Source: Meloidogyne chitwoodi
Lineage: Eukaryota > Nematoda > Chromadorea > Rhabditida > Meloidogynidae
Direction: 5' to 3'
Length of the DNA stretch: 64,000 nucleotides
Assembly (NCBI GenBank): GCA_015183035.1
Contig: JACZZP010000008.1
Span: 2,232,001 to 2,296,000 of the forward strand
Part shown: in pieces, positions 46,548 to 56,392 of the stretch
Numbering within the stretch: position 1 is the stretch's first letter
Layout of the letters: each line of letters opens with the position of its first letter
Translations under genes and position numbers: made by a program
Notes under the pieces: generated by a model
What the model was told of the DNA's origin: nothing
Databases searched by the model: none
What the model saw: only the letters and a program-made list of their open reading frames with translations

Positions 46548-47628
46548 ATTAATTATAAAAAAAAAGATATTAAAATATTTTTAATATAGAGAATTTATTA
46601 TTTTAAAATTATATATTTTTTGTTTAAAAAAGATATCTTTTTCTCAGTCATTTTTTCCCCTTGCCTTTACTTTTTTTTTATTTTATTTTTTGTAATTTTT
46701 TTTTAAAGTTTTGCCTTTTTTTGTATATTTAATAATTTTACAAAAAAAAATTGTATTTTTTTGTTGATCTCTCCACTTCAAACTTTTTTTTTTAATATTT
46801 AATTTTAATTAAAAAATGTATTTAAAATTAAAAAAGTATATATGTATATTATGTATATTTTTTAATTGATTATTTAAAAGTATTATATGTATGCTTAATT
46901 TGGGTATTGTTTTAATATCAATTTCAAAAAATTGACACATTTAGGAACTCAAGAAAAAAAAACTCTTTGGAATTTTATTGATGATTATCTTGTAAAGAGT
47001 TTATATTAAAATTTTTTAAACTTGTTAAGTTTAAAAAATTTTTTTAAAAAGATTAGTAGTAGTATAAAGTTCACAGCAGTTAAATGATGAAAATTCTCAG
47101 AGTAAGATGTTTTTTTTTATCTGATCATAATATGTTATTTATTTATAATTATTTTGAGATGAAAAAAATAAAAAAAAGTTGAGAAATTTTTTTTCTAATC
47201 GTAACAATTTTTAACCCCTACTAATGTATGTATATATACATTAAGCAAACCTTTTATTATTTTAATATGCTATTGTAATATAGTTTTAACATTAAAAATC
47301 AGAGAATAGCTGCAAATTGAATCTCTCAAATAAAGAAAAAAAAGCTGAGAAATTTTTTTGATTGTAATAAAATTCTCCCCTTTCTAACCACTTTTTTTTT
47401 AAAGCCTTTTATATAAGATCTTCTTATTATTCTGTTTAACTACTCATTTTATTTAATTTTATTTTAATATTATTTAACTTCTTCTTTTATGTTTATTTTA
47501 TAATAATTATTTTTTTTTTGTGATTTCGAATTTTTATTATATTTATTTATTCTTTACTCAGTCTTTAATTCATCAGTTAAAATTTTTTTTCAGATTCTAA
47601 ATATTTTTTTATATTTTGATTCAAAAAG
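46548..47628. other. Intergenic stretch
   Basis: About 1.1 kb of T-rich DNA between two plus-strand genes. It contains ATCTGATCATAA-type words (about 47118) and CTAATCGTAACAATTTTTA (about 47195) that match the arms of the element near 54457. A T-rich tract ending in CAG (about 47582-47593) lies upstream of the next ATG. No gene is supported. Confidence 0.45.
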
Positions 47629-48756
47629 ATGAGCCAACCACAAATGGTTGAAAGTGTAAGATATCTTATTTATTTGCATTTGTTTTTATGATAATAATTG
47701 TAAGAATTAACAAAACCGAAAAGGTCAAGATGAGAAAAGTTGAATGACCTAAGTGAGAGTAGACCTAATGTTAGTATGTGACAAATTGGGGGATATTTTT
47801 ACATAATAAACTAAAACCTAAAAATTTTCATATTTAAGTAACCAATTTTAAAAATTTTGAATGATTTTTTAAAAGAATTTTCTGATCTAAAAATTTGCTT
47901 TAAATGGCAAAAATTCTTCCAATTGAATTAATAATAGAGATTTCTAATCTTTTGCCTTTAAATTTAAAATGGTCAAGTTTAAGAGTTTCCCTAATTTTTG
48001 ATCTTTTTATATTAAGAAATCAACAAAAGTTATTTATTATTTATAATAAAGTAATTTTTAATTTAACTAATATTTTTAAAAATATAAATATATATAATTT
48101 TTACTTATTAAATTTATAATTTTTTTTCAGTATTTTAACATTCTCACTACAACTTTGAACAAGTTAGGAAATATTGGTTTCGGGAATTATTATTCATATG
48201 ACAAAATTAAATTCGTTAATAATTATCTTACTGATTTGTGGATTAGTATGTTTTTAACTCTAAAAATTTATTTAAAATGATAACTTTTAATAATAACTAA
48301 AATACCAACAAATATAAAATTGTTCTTTTCAAAACATTACAAATCTTTTTAATTTTTAATTAGATCTATTGCATGTGCCTTTATTGGCAGCAGAGCACAA
48401 TAATGATTTTAAGCAATCCGTTAATGTCTTAATTTCTCGTTTTTGTAATTTGGAAGTTAATCAAGGAGTTGATGGGGTTAGTTTTTAATTTTTGTATTTT
48501 TTTTTGCGATTGGTGGTCTTATAATTTGGAGATAGTTTTTAATATTATCTTTATCTTTAAAATAATATTCAAAAAAATTTCAGTTAAAGGCCGCAGCATC
48601 AGCACGTCTTGCGATATCGATGAAATGATTGGACTTCTCATTAATAAGAAAACTAATATAGGAAATTGTGTCATTGGAATTGCTATGCATACTAGTGGTG
48701 AAGGTATTGGTAGAGCCATGTCGCAGTTGGAGTCGTGCCTTGGCAGTAACATGTGA
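47629..48756 (+). CDS. Unknown protein, paralogue A (alternative F-box-like first exon)
   Basis: The short first exon (MSQPQMVES, ATG 47629) splices in phase to exon 2 (48131, YFNILTTTLNKLGNIGFGNY), exon 3 (LLHVPLLAAEHNNDFKQSVN, then VLISRFCNLEVNQGVDG) and exon 4, ending SQLESCLGSNM with TGA at 48754. Exon order, phases and sizes match paralogue B at 54901-55883, with low but colinear similarity, for example LLHVPLL against TQLVPLI. The best frame in exon 4 (KGRSISTSCDIDEMIGLLIN) needs the donor gttttt at 48481, four bases right of the position used by B; with the B-type donor exon 4 hits an early stop. A second possible first exon (47904-48050) is described separately. The product is helical and soluble, of a family I do not recognise. 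Confidence 0.55.
47904..48050 (+). CDS. F-box-like alternative first exon of paralogue A
   Basis: ATG 47904 begins an F-box-like motif: MAKILPIELIIEISNLLPLN, then LKWSSLRVSLIFDLFIL. The frame reaches a donor-like GTAATT right after 48050 in phase 0, which fits the acceptor at 48131 that the short first exon also uses. No acceptor is seen just before the ATG, so it behaves as a separate first exon (alternative promoter) or an independent truncated ORF ending at 48119. The homologous exon is at 55160-55330. Confidence 0.5.
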
Positions 48757-49167
48757 AGTTTTTTAAGATGAAAGATGCTATAACGTTTATTTTAAAGCTA
48801 ATGATTTGATTTTTTTAATATTCTTGAGTATATTAAAAATTTTCTTTAATAACAATAACACTAAAATAATAAATTATTTAATATTATTTATTGATGGAAC
48901 TGATAAAAATTAAAAGTTGGTCACTTTTCGTTTATTGATCTTATTAGTTGATGTTTTAAATAATTAAGAAATTGGTATTTTGAAATTTTCGTTTTTTGAT
49001 ATTTTGAAAATTCTTTTTGTGAAATTTTCATAATATCTATTCAACACTTGGTCACTAAAAGTTTTGTTTTACTTTTTTCGTTCTTAAAAAAAATTTATGT
49101 TTTTTTAATTTCTAATATATTTTTTAAAAGTTTAGTAATTATATTGATTATTTCTTACTCTTCTTAA
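48757..49167. other. Intergenic spacer
   Basis: About 410 bp of T-rich DNA between paralogue A and the DDX47 gene, same orientation. It presumably holds the 3' UTR and the DDX47 promoter. Nothing else was seen. Confidence 0.4.
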
Positions 49168-51579
49168 ATGGAAAAACATGACGAAAATGTTGAAAATAGC
49201 AATGAGGATGTTAAAACTTTTAAAGACTTAGTTTTTAATTTAAAAACTTTACTTTAAAATTTGTGTTGTTTTTAAGGGAATAACCGAAGAATTATGTGAC
49301 GCTTGTGAACGTGTAGGCTGGACAAAACCTATGCCAATACAACAAAAAGTAATTCCAATTGCTTTGGAAGGTAAAGATGTTATTGGATTGGCAGAAACTG
49401 GGTTTATTTTTTTAAAAAAACATTTTTAATTCAATAAATACTTTAATTTAGTTCCGGCAAAACTGGTGCCTTTGCTCTTCCAATTCTTCAATCTTTAATG
49501 TCTAATCCTCAGCGTCTCTTTGCTGTTGTGTTAGCACCAACTCGAGAACTTGCAATTCAAATTTCAGAACAATTTGTTGCTTTGGGTGCAACTATTGGAC
49601 TTTCAGTTTGTATGTTTTTTGGAGGTCTTTATAAGTTGTAATTTATTCAATTTAAAGCTACAATTGTTGGAGGTATTGATATGTCTACCCAAACTTTATC
49701 ACTTTCTAAAAGACCTCATGTAATTGTTGGTTTGTTTATTTTTTCAATTTTTGACAAACATTATATTTCTCTTTAAAGCAACCCCCGGTCGTCTCGTCGA
49801 TCACCTCGAAAACACAAAAGGATTTGATCTTCTAACAGTTAAATATTTAGTTTTGGATGAAGCTGATCGAATACTTAATATGGATTTTGAATTGGAATTG
49901 GACAAAATTCTCAAAGTTATTCCAAATACTAGACATACATTTCTATTTTCAGCAACTATGACACATAAGGTTTTCTTTTAAATAATAAAAAAAAAAATAT
50001 TTCTCTAGTCTGGATTATGAGTTCAATAGACATTCAAGCGTCTTTTAAAGATTTATGAGAGTTTCAAATCAAAAATTTTGGGTAAAAAAAGAATATACCA
50101 CAACTTTGAATTTTTGGTATTTTTGAAAATTTAGTTTTAATCATTTATTGTTTCATAAACTTGTATAGTTGTTCTAAATTTATTAAGTTAACGATAATAT
50201 AATATTATCACCTAAATGAGACTTGTGTTTTGCACAAAATATTTTTGATTGAGATTTTCATAAATCTCTTTATTGGACTCTCAAAAGTTTGTTGAACTTC
50301 AGAGACAAAAAATAATAATTATTTTTTTAAGGTTTCTAAATTGGAAAGAGCCCATTTAAAAAAGCCTGTTCGTATTGAATTGTCTACCAAATATCAGACT
50401 GTCAGCACATTAATTCAAAATATGCTTTTTATTCCGTTCAAATATAAGGTTTTTTTAAACATTTTTTATAATTTTTTTGGACATTTTTAGGAAGCCTATT
50501 TAGTCCACGTTTTGAACGAAAAAGCGGGAAATACAGCAATCATTTTTTGTTCAACTTGTGCAAGTTCAGTTAAAATAGCTTTAATGTTGAGACAATTAGG
50601 GTTTGGAGCGATAGCTTTACATGGACAAATGTCACAGGTTTTTTCTTTAAAAAAGAATTTTTCAATTGTTTTTTTACAGCCAAAACGTTTGGGTGCTTTA
50701 AATAAATTTAAAAAGAGGGATAGGCCAATTTTGGTTTGTACAGATGTTGCTTCGAGAGGTTTTTTTTATTTAATTTAATTTTTAGGCATTACTTTAAAAG
50801 AGAACCCGATTTTGAAATTTACATTTAGCTAAATTTGTTCATATCTCCCTATCTTTTCATTCGAAATAACTCGTTCAGTTGAGTCGAATGACACAAAAAC
50901 AAATTTTAGTTTCACTTCTTTTTCGAAATAAAAGCTTTTAAAAATCAAAAAATAACAGGGGGGACCAAGCAACTTTTGAGTGATTACCGCGGCTGCTGCA
51001 CCTTTAAACTTTAAAATTGGACTCTCTTTGAAATAATTTTTCTTTTAAAAAACTCTTTTTAAGGTCTTGACATTCCTCATGTTGATATGGTCTTAAACTA
51101 TGATGTTCCTGGACATTCAAAAGATTATGTTCATCGTGTAGGAAGGACAGCAAGAGCTGGAAAGGTTTATTTTTTCTTTAATTTTTTTTTAATTTTTTCC
51201 TTTTAAAAAAGTCTGGTATTTCAATAACTCTAGTTACCCAATACGATGTTGAAATTTATCAAAAAGTTGAAAATTCAATTGGTAAAAAACTTGATCCAAT
51301 AGAATTAAATCATCAAGAAGTAATGAAATTAGTAGAAAGAGTTTCTGAAGCTGGAAGAATGGCAGCAAATGTAAACACAAAGTTTTATTTTTTTAAATTT
51401 TATTTTTCTTTCTAAAGCGTTATAAAGAAATGATGGAAGGAAGTAAAGGAGGAAGAGGAAATAATTCAAAAAAAAATAAATTAATGTTGGGTATATCTAA
51501 TGAAGATGATGAAGATTTGGAACCTGCAAGAAAACGTCAAAAAGCAATTTTAATGAAAAAAAGAAAAAGAGGAATTTAA
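49168..51579 (+). CDS. DEAD-box RNA helicase DDX47 (Rrp3 family)
   Basis: This nucleolar ATP-dependent RNA helicase is needed for early 18S rRNA processing. The N-terminus is short ([21 protein letters not shown]), then [20 protein letters not shown] with the Q-motif glutamine in IQQKVIP. Motif I is AETGSGKT (split by an intron after the Gly), Ia PTRELAIQ, Ib [75 protein letters not shown] and [20 protein letters not shown] are close to human DDX47. The C-terminus is basic ([17 protein letters not shown]). Stop at 51577. About 12 exons. All helicase motifs are intact, so the gene should be functional. It is followed within 250 bp by the L33 gene on the same strand. Confidence 0.94.
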
Positions 51580-51824
51580 TAAGAGAAGAAGAAAATGTTT
51601 TTTTAATTTTTATATAATTTTTTTTGTTTTGTTAAAAAAATTTTTTATAATCTACTTAATAAGCTTTTTTTTCATTAAAAAAAAATTATATAATTTTTTT
51701 AAATTATACTTTTTTTTAAATTATTTTTTTAATCAAAATATTTAGATATATAGTGAAGAAAAAGAAAGAAGGACTGTCTGTTGTCAACAAATAAAATATT
51801 TTATATTTCTTCTCTTTTAAAAAA

Positions 51825-52283
51825 ATGGCAAAGAAAACTAAGTTTGTTTTGAAATTTTATTTAATTTTTTAAAAATATTTTTAACTTTCTGGTAGTGCCC
51901 TAAAATTGTAGTTATATTTTTTTTAATTTTTTTTAAAGTTGGAAACCCCCTTTCCTCATTTATCTCTTCTTTAGTGGTGAGAGTGTTTCTTTAGAAAATG
52001 CCAAAAAAAGTAAAAATTAATTATTTTCAATTAGATATATAATTGTTCGTCTTATAAGTGCAATTACAAACACTAGCAAAGTTTGGGTAAGATTAAGAGA
52101 TTCTCCTGAAGCTAAAGGAATATTTTATGATCCTGCAGGTTTTTTTTTTAATTAAATTTTAAAAAATTAAAAAAAAAAAAATTAATTTTAGTTGGAAAAG
52201 AAGTTTTATTTATTGAAAAGGAACATATTAAAGGAAAAGATGTTTATCCTCAAAGAGTTAAGAAAAGGTTTGGATTTGATTGA
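51825..52283 (+). CDS. mrpl-33: Mitochondrial ribosomal protein L33 (bL33m)
   Basis: This small structural protein of the mitochondrial large ribosomal subunit is spread over three exons. Exon 1 is MAKKT plus two bases (ATG 51825). Exon 2 starts after the AG near 52034 (YIIVRLISAITNTSKVWVRL, then RDSPEAKGIFYDPA). Exon 3 holds VGKEVLFIEKEHIKGKDVYP and ends RFGFD with TGA at 52281. It matches human MRPL33 along its length ([20 protein letters not shown], then YDPVVKQRVLFVEKKKI), with a slightly longer C-terminus. The zinc-binding cysteines of bacterial L33 are absent, as in animal forms. Close same-strand spacing after DDX47 and before SRP receptor beta would suit an operon, but no direct evidence of polycistronic transcription is visible. 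Confidence 0.85.
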
Positions 52284-52484
52284 AAAGAAAATGGAAAAAA
52301 AAAGAATTAATTAGAGTTTATTTTTTTTTATTTGTTTTTAATAAATTAAAATATATATTTTTTTTTAAATTTTAATTAACACTTTCTTTTGTGTGTTTTC
52401 TTACTTTTTATTTTAATTAATTATTTTATTTAGTAATTTTTAATTTATTTTTTTTTTATTTAAAAAATAAATTTAAAAAAAAAT

Positions 52485-53768
52485 ATGGTTAAACAACAAG
52501 AAAATTCTTCTTTTTCTTCTTTATTTCAACAATATTATAATTCTTTATCTTCTTTATTAAAAGATAATCAAATTATTATTCCAGCAATTTTTACTTTAAT
52601 TTGTTTGGTTACAACTTCAATTTTATTTTTTGTTTATAAACGCTTTGTTAAAGCAAAGGCTAATACTATTTTAATTATTGGACCTTCTGGATCTGGAAAA
52701 TCTACAATTTTTGGAAAACTTGTTAATCAAAGTATATTTTTTACATTTATTTTGAGGGGATTAGGAGGAAGAGGGGCATGGGTTCGAACCCGTTTGAGAG
52801 ACTTATTTTTTAAATTATTTTTAAAAATTTATTTTTTTTGTTTTTACGTCTAATAATATAAAAATTTTAGTTTTTCAATTTTTCTTTAAAAAGTTGTGTA
52901 ATTTTGTGAAGAAAAGGAGAGTTTTGGGGGTAATGGGTTCGAACCCGTTTGGAAGATTTTATTTTTTCATTTTTTAATTATTTTTTTTAATTATTTTTTT
53001 AAGAAAATGAATGGTCTACACACTCTTCAGTTCAAGAAAATATTTATTCCGATTATCTTTGCAAAGAAGGATTGAAAAAAAGCTTCATTTTGGTAGATTA
53101 TCCAGGTGCTGATACTTTTCGTAAAGCTTTGTTTAATAAATGGTTCAATGAGGTTTATTTTAAATTTTATTTTTTTACAAATATTTTTTTGTAGCTAATT
53201 AATTCTGTTTGCTGCATTATTTTTGTTGTTGATAGTGCTACTTTTTCTAAAAAGGTTTTTTTATTCTTTTAAAAGAGAATTGGATTCATTTTTTAATTTT
53301 TAGGACGTTGCCGAGTACCTTTATGACGTTCTTTATGAAATTAAAAATAAAATGATTCCATTGTTAGTAGTTTGTAATAAACAAGATTTAGCTCATGCTA
53401 AGGCTGGACAGGTTTTTTTTAATTTTAAATTTAAAACTTCTTTTTTATTAAAATTTAAGTTGATTGAAAAATTAATTGAACAAGAATTTGGTTTAATTAA
53501 TATTTCACGTGAAGCTGCTCTTTCATTTACTACTGAAGAAGAAAATTATGGAAATAATAGTGGTCTTGAACAAAAACAACAAAAAATTCTTTCAATGAAT
53601 GGACAAAAATTTAAATTTGAAGATTTTGAAGAAATTAATAAAGGTTGTTGTAAAGGAAAACGTCCAATATTTGTTGAATGTAGTGCTATTGAACATGAAA
53701 AAGAAAATAATCAATTTTCGTTGAATCCTTTGCGTGAATGGATTGGTGGAAAATGTTGTGATTTTTAG
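52485..53768 (+). CDS. Signal recognition particle receptor beta subunit
   Basis: This ER-membrane-anchored Ras-like GTPase tethers SRP receptor alpha for cotranslational targeting. A transmembrane segment (IPAIFTLICLVTTSILFFVY) lies near the N-terminus and is followed by a basic patch (KRFVKAKA). The GTPase motifs are G1 GPSGSGKST, G3-like VDYPGADTFR (replacing DxxG-H), G4 NKQD, and G5-like ECSA. The C-terminus reads LREWIGGKCCDF with the stop at 53766-53768. The membrane anchor, motif set and length fit SRPRB. It is about 200 bp downstream of L33. One intron (about 52732-53002) includes two tRNA-like B-boxes. The GTPase core is intact. Confidence 0.9.
52755..52800 (+). repeat. tRNA-like B-box fragment
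   Basis: GGGTTCGAACCCGTTTGAGA in an SRP-receptor intron, with no recognisable A-box half. It is a sister of the copy at 52921-52956, sharing GGGTTCGAACCCGTTTG. Confidence 0.4.
52921..52956 (+). repeat. tRNA-like B-box fragment
   Basis: A second copy of GGGTTCGAACCCGTTTG in the same intron, about 150 bp downstream of the first. It is probably a local duplicate or a fragment of the same tRNA-derived repeat. Confidence 0.4.
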
Positions 53769-54900
53769 AGAAAAGATGGAATGAAAACAAAGGTTTTTTT
53801 TAAATTATTTTTTATGAGAAGATAAAAAAGAAGATGTTTTGAGAGGTTTATCTTTTTTAAATTATATTTATTTTTTGATGAGAAAAATCATTTTAAAGAA
53901 TGTTAATTTTTTTTATTGTGGTGGTAGTCCTTTAAATTTATTTTTATTTTTTTTTTTGAATTTTTACAAAATAGAGAAGGATTTTAAAAAAAATTAAATT
54001 TATTTGAAAAATGTTGTTATTTTTTTTAAATGGAGGACTGATCACCACCTAAGTTTTATTATTCCACATTTATTTTGGTAACATAAAAAAGAATATATAT
54101 TTTTTTTTTTCGTGTTGTATGATTTTTGAGAAAAAGAGGGAAAAAGAGCTAACACGAATTAATATTTGAAAAAAAATTTTTATTTTTTTTTTGTAAAAAC
54201 TTAAATTTTCTTGTTATTTAAATTTTTTGAACGCTCTTCTTCTTTTTTTAATGTAATTCATTTTGTTGTAGTCTCGCGTTTCTTTATATAAAACTATAAA
54301 AAAAAATAATAATTGTTGTTTTTTAATATTATTTTTCTACAAAAACAATTTTTAATTTTTGCAGAAAATAAAGAAGGTTTGTTTATTTTTTATTTTAAAT
54401 ATCTGGGAAAAATATTATTTTTTAGGCCTAAGATTTAAAAGTGGAGAGATAGAAAAAAATTGTTATGATCAGATAAAAAAAAATTTTTTTGTTTCTTCAA
54501 CTTTTGCTTATTAGTAATTTTATAAAAGCTTCTTAGAATTCACGTGAAAAAAACTAAAGCTATTCCCATAATGAGAGAGAAAGAAAAAGAAAATAATATA
54601 AAAAAAGGAAAAGTTTTGATATATTTTTTTATCTGATCGTAACAATTTTCTCTATGTTTTTTGTTCATTTTTAATATCTTTTTTTTTTAGTTAGGCCTTT
54701 CCTTTGCTAAAATATGTAATTCTTTCACACCTTTTATTTTTTTCATTATAATTTATTTTAGTATATAAACTATTAAAATTATTTTTATTGAATTAAATTT
54801 TTCTTTTTTTTGTGTTCATTTTTTTTTCAGAATCAGAATTTTTGGGAATAAAAAAAAAATTTTATTTATTTATTGGTTTTTCATTATCAATAACGACAAA
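53769..54900. other. Intergenic stretch with foldback element
   Basis: Spacer between SRP receptor beta and paralogue B. It contains the inverted-repeat element 54457-54649 and a T-rich tract ending in CAG (about 54830) that could be an outron or 5' UTR intron acceptor, as seen upstream of paralogue A. No gene is supported. Confidence 0.45.
54457..54649. mobile_element. MITE-like element with ATCTGATCGTAACAAT ends
   Basis: Left arm AAATTGTTATGATCAGATAA (54457 onwards) and right arm TTATCTGATCGTAACAATTT (ending about 54649) are inverted copies over about 22 bp with one mismatch. They enclose about 150 bp of A-rich DNA. Related words appear upstream of paralogue A, near 47118 and 47195. Confidence 0.6.
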
Positions 54901-55883
54901 ATGTATGGGAATCTTATGACGCCACAACAAATGGTGACAATAAATTATTAATTTAAAAAAAAAATAATTCACAAATTTAGAAGAAAAAAAGGAAAAACTT
55001 ATGTATTAAAGTGCCTTTTTTTTGACCCAAATGAAATTTTGACCAAGAATTGTTTTAGTTTATTTTAAATGGTTAAAAATTAAAAAAATACCTTAAAAAT
55101 AAAAAACTGATTTTTAAATTGTGAATATTTTTCTTCTAATCTCTCTTTATTAAACAAAAATGACAAACATAATTATTATTAAGCTTTCAAATGAATTATT
55201 AAATGAAATTGTTTTTTTTCTCCCATTAAATCATCTAAAATGGTCAAAATTGCATGTTTCTCTAATTTTTGACATTTTTGTATTAAAAAGTCAAAGAGAA
55301 TGTATAAAAATTTGTAAAAATTCTAAAAGTGTAATAATTTAATTAAAAAAATGATTTTATTAATTTTAAAATTTTTTTTATTTTAGTATTTCACGGCCAT
55401 TCAAAATGCTCGTGCAAAACTTAATGATTTACATTTGAATATTGATCATGTGCGATCTGTGGAACGATTAAAAACTTTAAGTGGACATATTGAAGCAATT
55501 TTTGCAAGTAAGAAAGAAAGATTTTTTAAATTAATTTTAAATAAACAAATTTTATTTTTTTAGATACTCAATTAGTCCCATTAATAACAATTCGTAATGT
55601 GCCAACGTTTTTTCCTCGTTTCCATCTGATCGTAAATAGATTTCTTATGGTCCAAGAACGAGCTGGGGAGCAAGGAGTTAGTTTTATTTTATTAAAAAAA
55701 AGTTTTTTTTAGATTCGGTGTGGAATCTCGGAAAAGATTCAAATTTTGGTGGAGGTTTTAGACCTGATTATTGAAAATCAACAAGAAATCTCACGAAATA
55801 TAATAGCTATTTTTTATGCCATCAACAAAGATCAATTGAATGCTGTTGTAGCATTACTGGATCCGTTCATCGCTCAGCATTAA
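54901..55883 (+). CDS. Unknown protein, paralogue B (alternative F-box-like first exon)
   Basis: The first exon encodes MYGNLMTPQQM (ATG 54901), donor GTGACA. Exon 2 (55387-55507) reads YFTAIQNARAKLNDLHLNID, then HVRSVERLKTLSGHIEAIFA. Exon 3 reads NTQLVPLITIRNVPTFFPRF, then HLIVNRFLMVQERAGEQG. Exon 4 reads IRCGISEKIQILVEVLDLII, then ENQQEISRNIIAIFYAINKD, ending ALLDPFIAQH with TAA at 55881. All phases agree and the composition is balanced, so this is a real gene. It is mostly helical with no signal or membrane segment. It is the colinear paralogue of the gene at 47629-48756; the shared first-exon wording (PQ-M-V) supports common descent. I do not recognise the family. An F-box-like exon at 55160-55330 offers an alternative N-terminus. 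Confidence 0.6.
55160..55330 (+). CDS. F-box-like alternative first exon of paralogue B
   Basis: ATG 55160 opens IIKLSNELLNEIVFFLPLNH followed by LKWSKLHVSLIFDIFVLKSQ. About half of its residues agree with the exon at 47904 (EI..-LPLN.LKWS.L.VSLIFD.F.L). It stays open to a GTAATA donor after 55330, phase 0, compatible with exon 2 at 55387. F-box motifs bind SKP1 and place proteins in SCF ubiquitin ligases; whether this one does is unproven. The start has no upstream acceptor nearby. Confidence 0.5.
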
Positions 55884-56392
55884 TAAAAAGAGATTTTTTG
55901 GTTTACAAGAAAGGTTTTTTTCCTTAAAAAATTTTTTTTTAATTTTTTTAAGGTATGTTTTCTACGTGTTTGGTATTTTTGAGAAATAAATGTGTGTTAA
56001 GAGCAGAAAAAAACTTTTTTCGTTGATAACTTAAAATTAAATTTAAAAAATATTTTGATTTTTGTAAATTCATAGAATAGCTCTCCCCTATGCTTTTATT
56101 GCCTTATAAAAAATTTAATTTTTCTAAAAAAATTAACTTTTTTTTTTGGAAAAATTAAATCAATAAAAATGATTTAATTCTTTTATAATAATTTTTTAAT
56201 TTTGAACGTTCTGCTCTTCTTTATAAATAATTTAATTAATTTAATAATATTGTCTCTTTTTATTTAAAACGAAATAAAAATTTAAATTATTTGTTTTTTT
56301 TTAATTAAATATTTAGTAGTTGACTTTTTTATATATAATACATATTTTTCCAATTTTAAAAAATTTAATTAAAAAAAAGAAAGGAGAGAGGA
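55884..56392. other. Intergenic spacer
   Basis: About 500 bp of A/T-rich DNA between paralogue B and TMEM161, both on the plus strand. No gene, tRNA or repeat structure was recognised. Confidence 0.4.
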
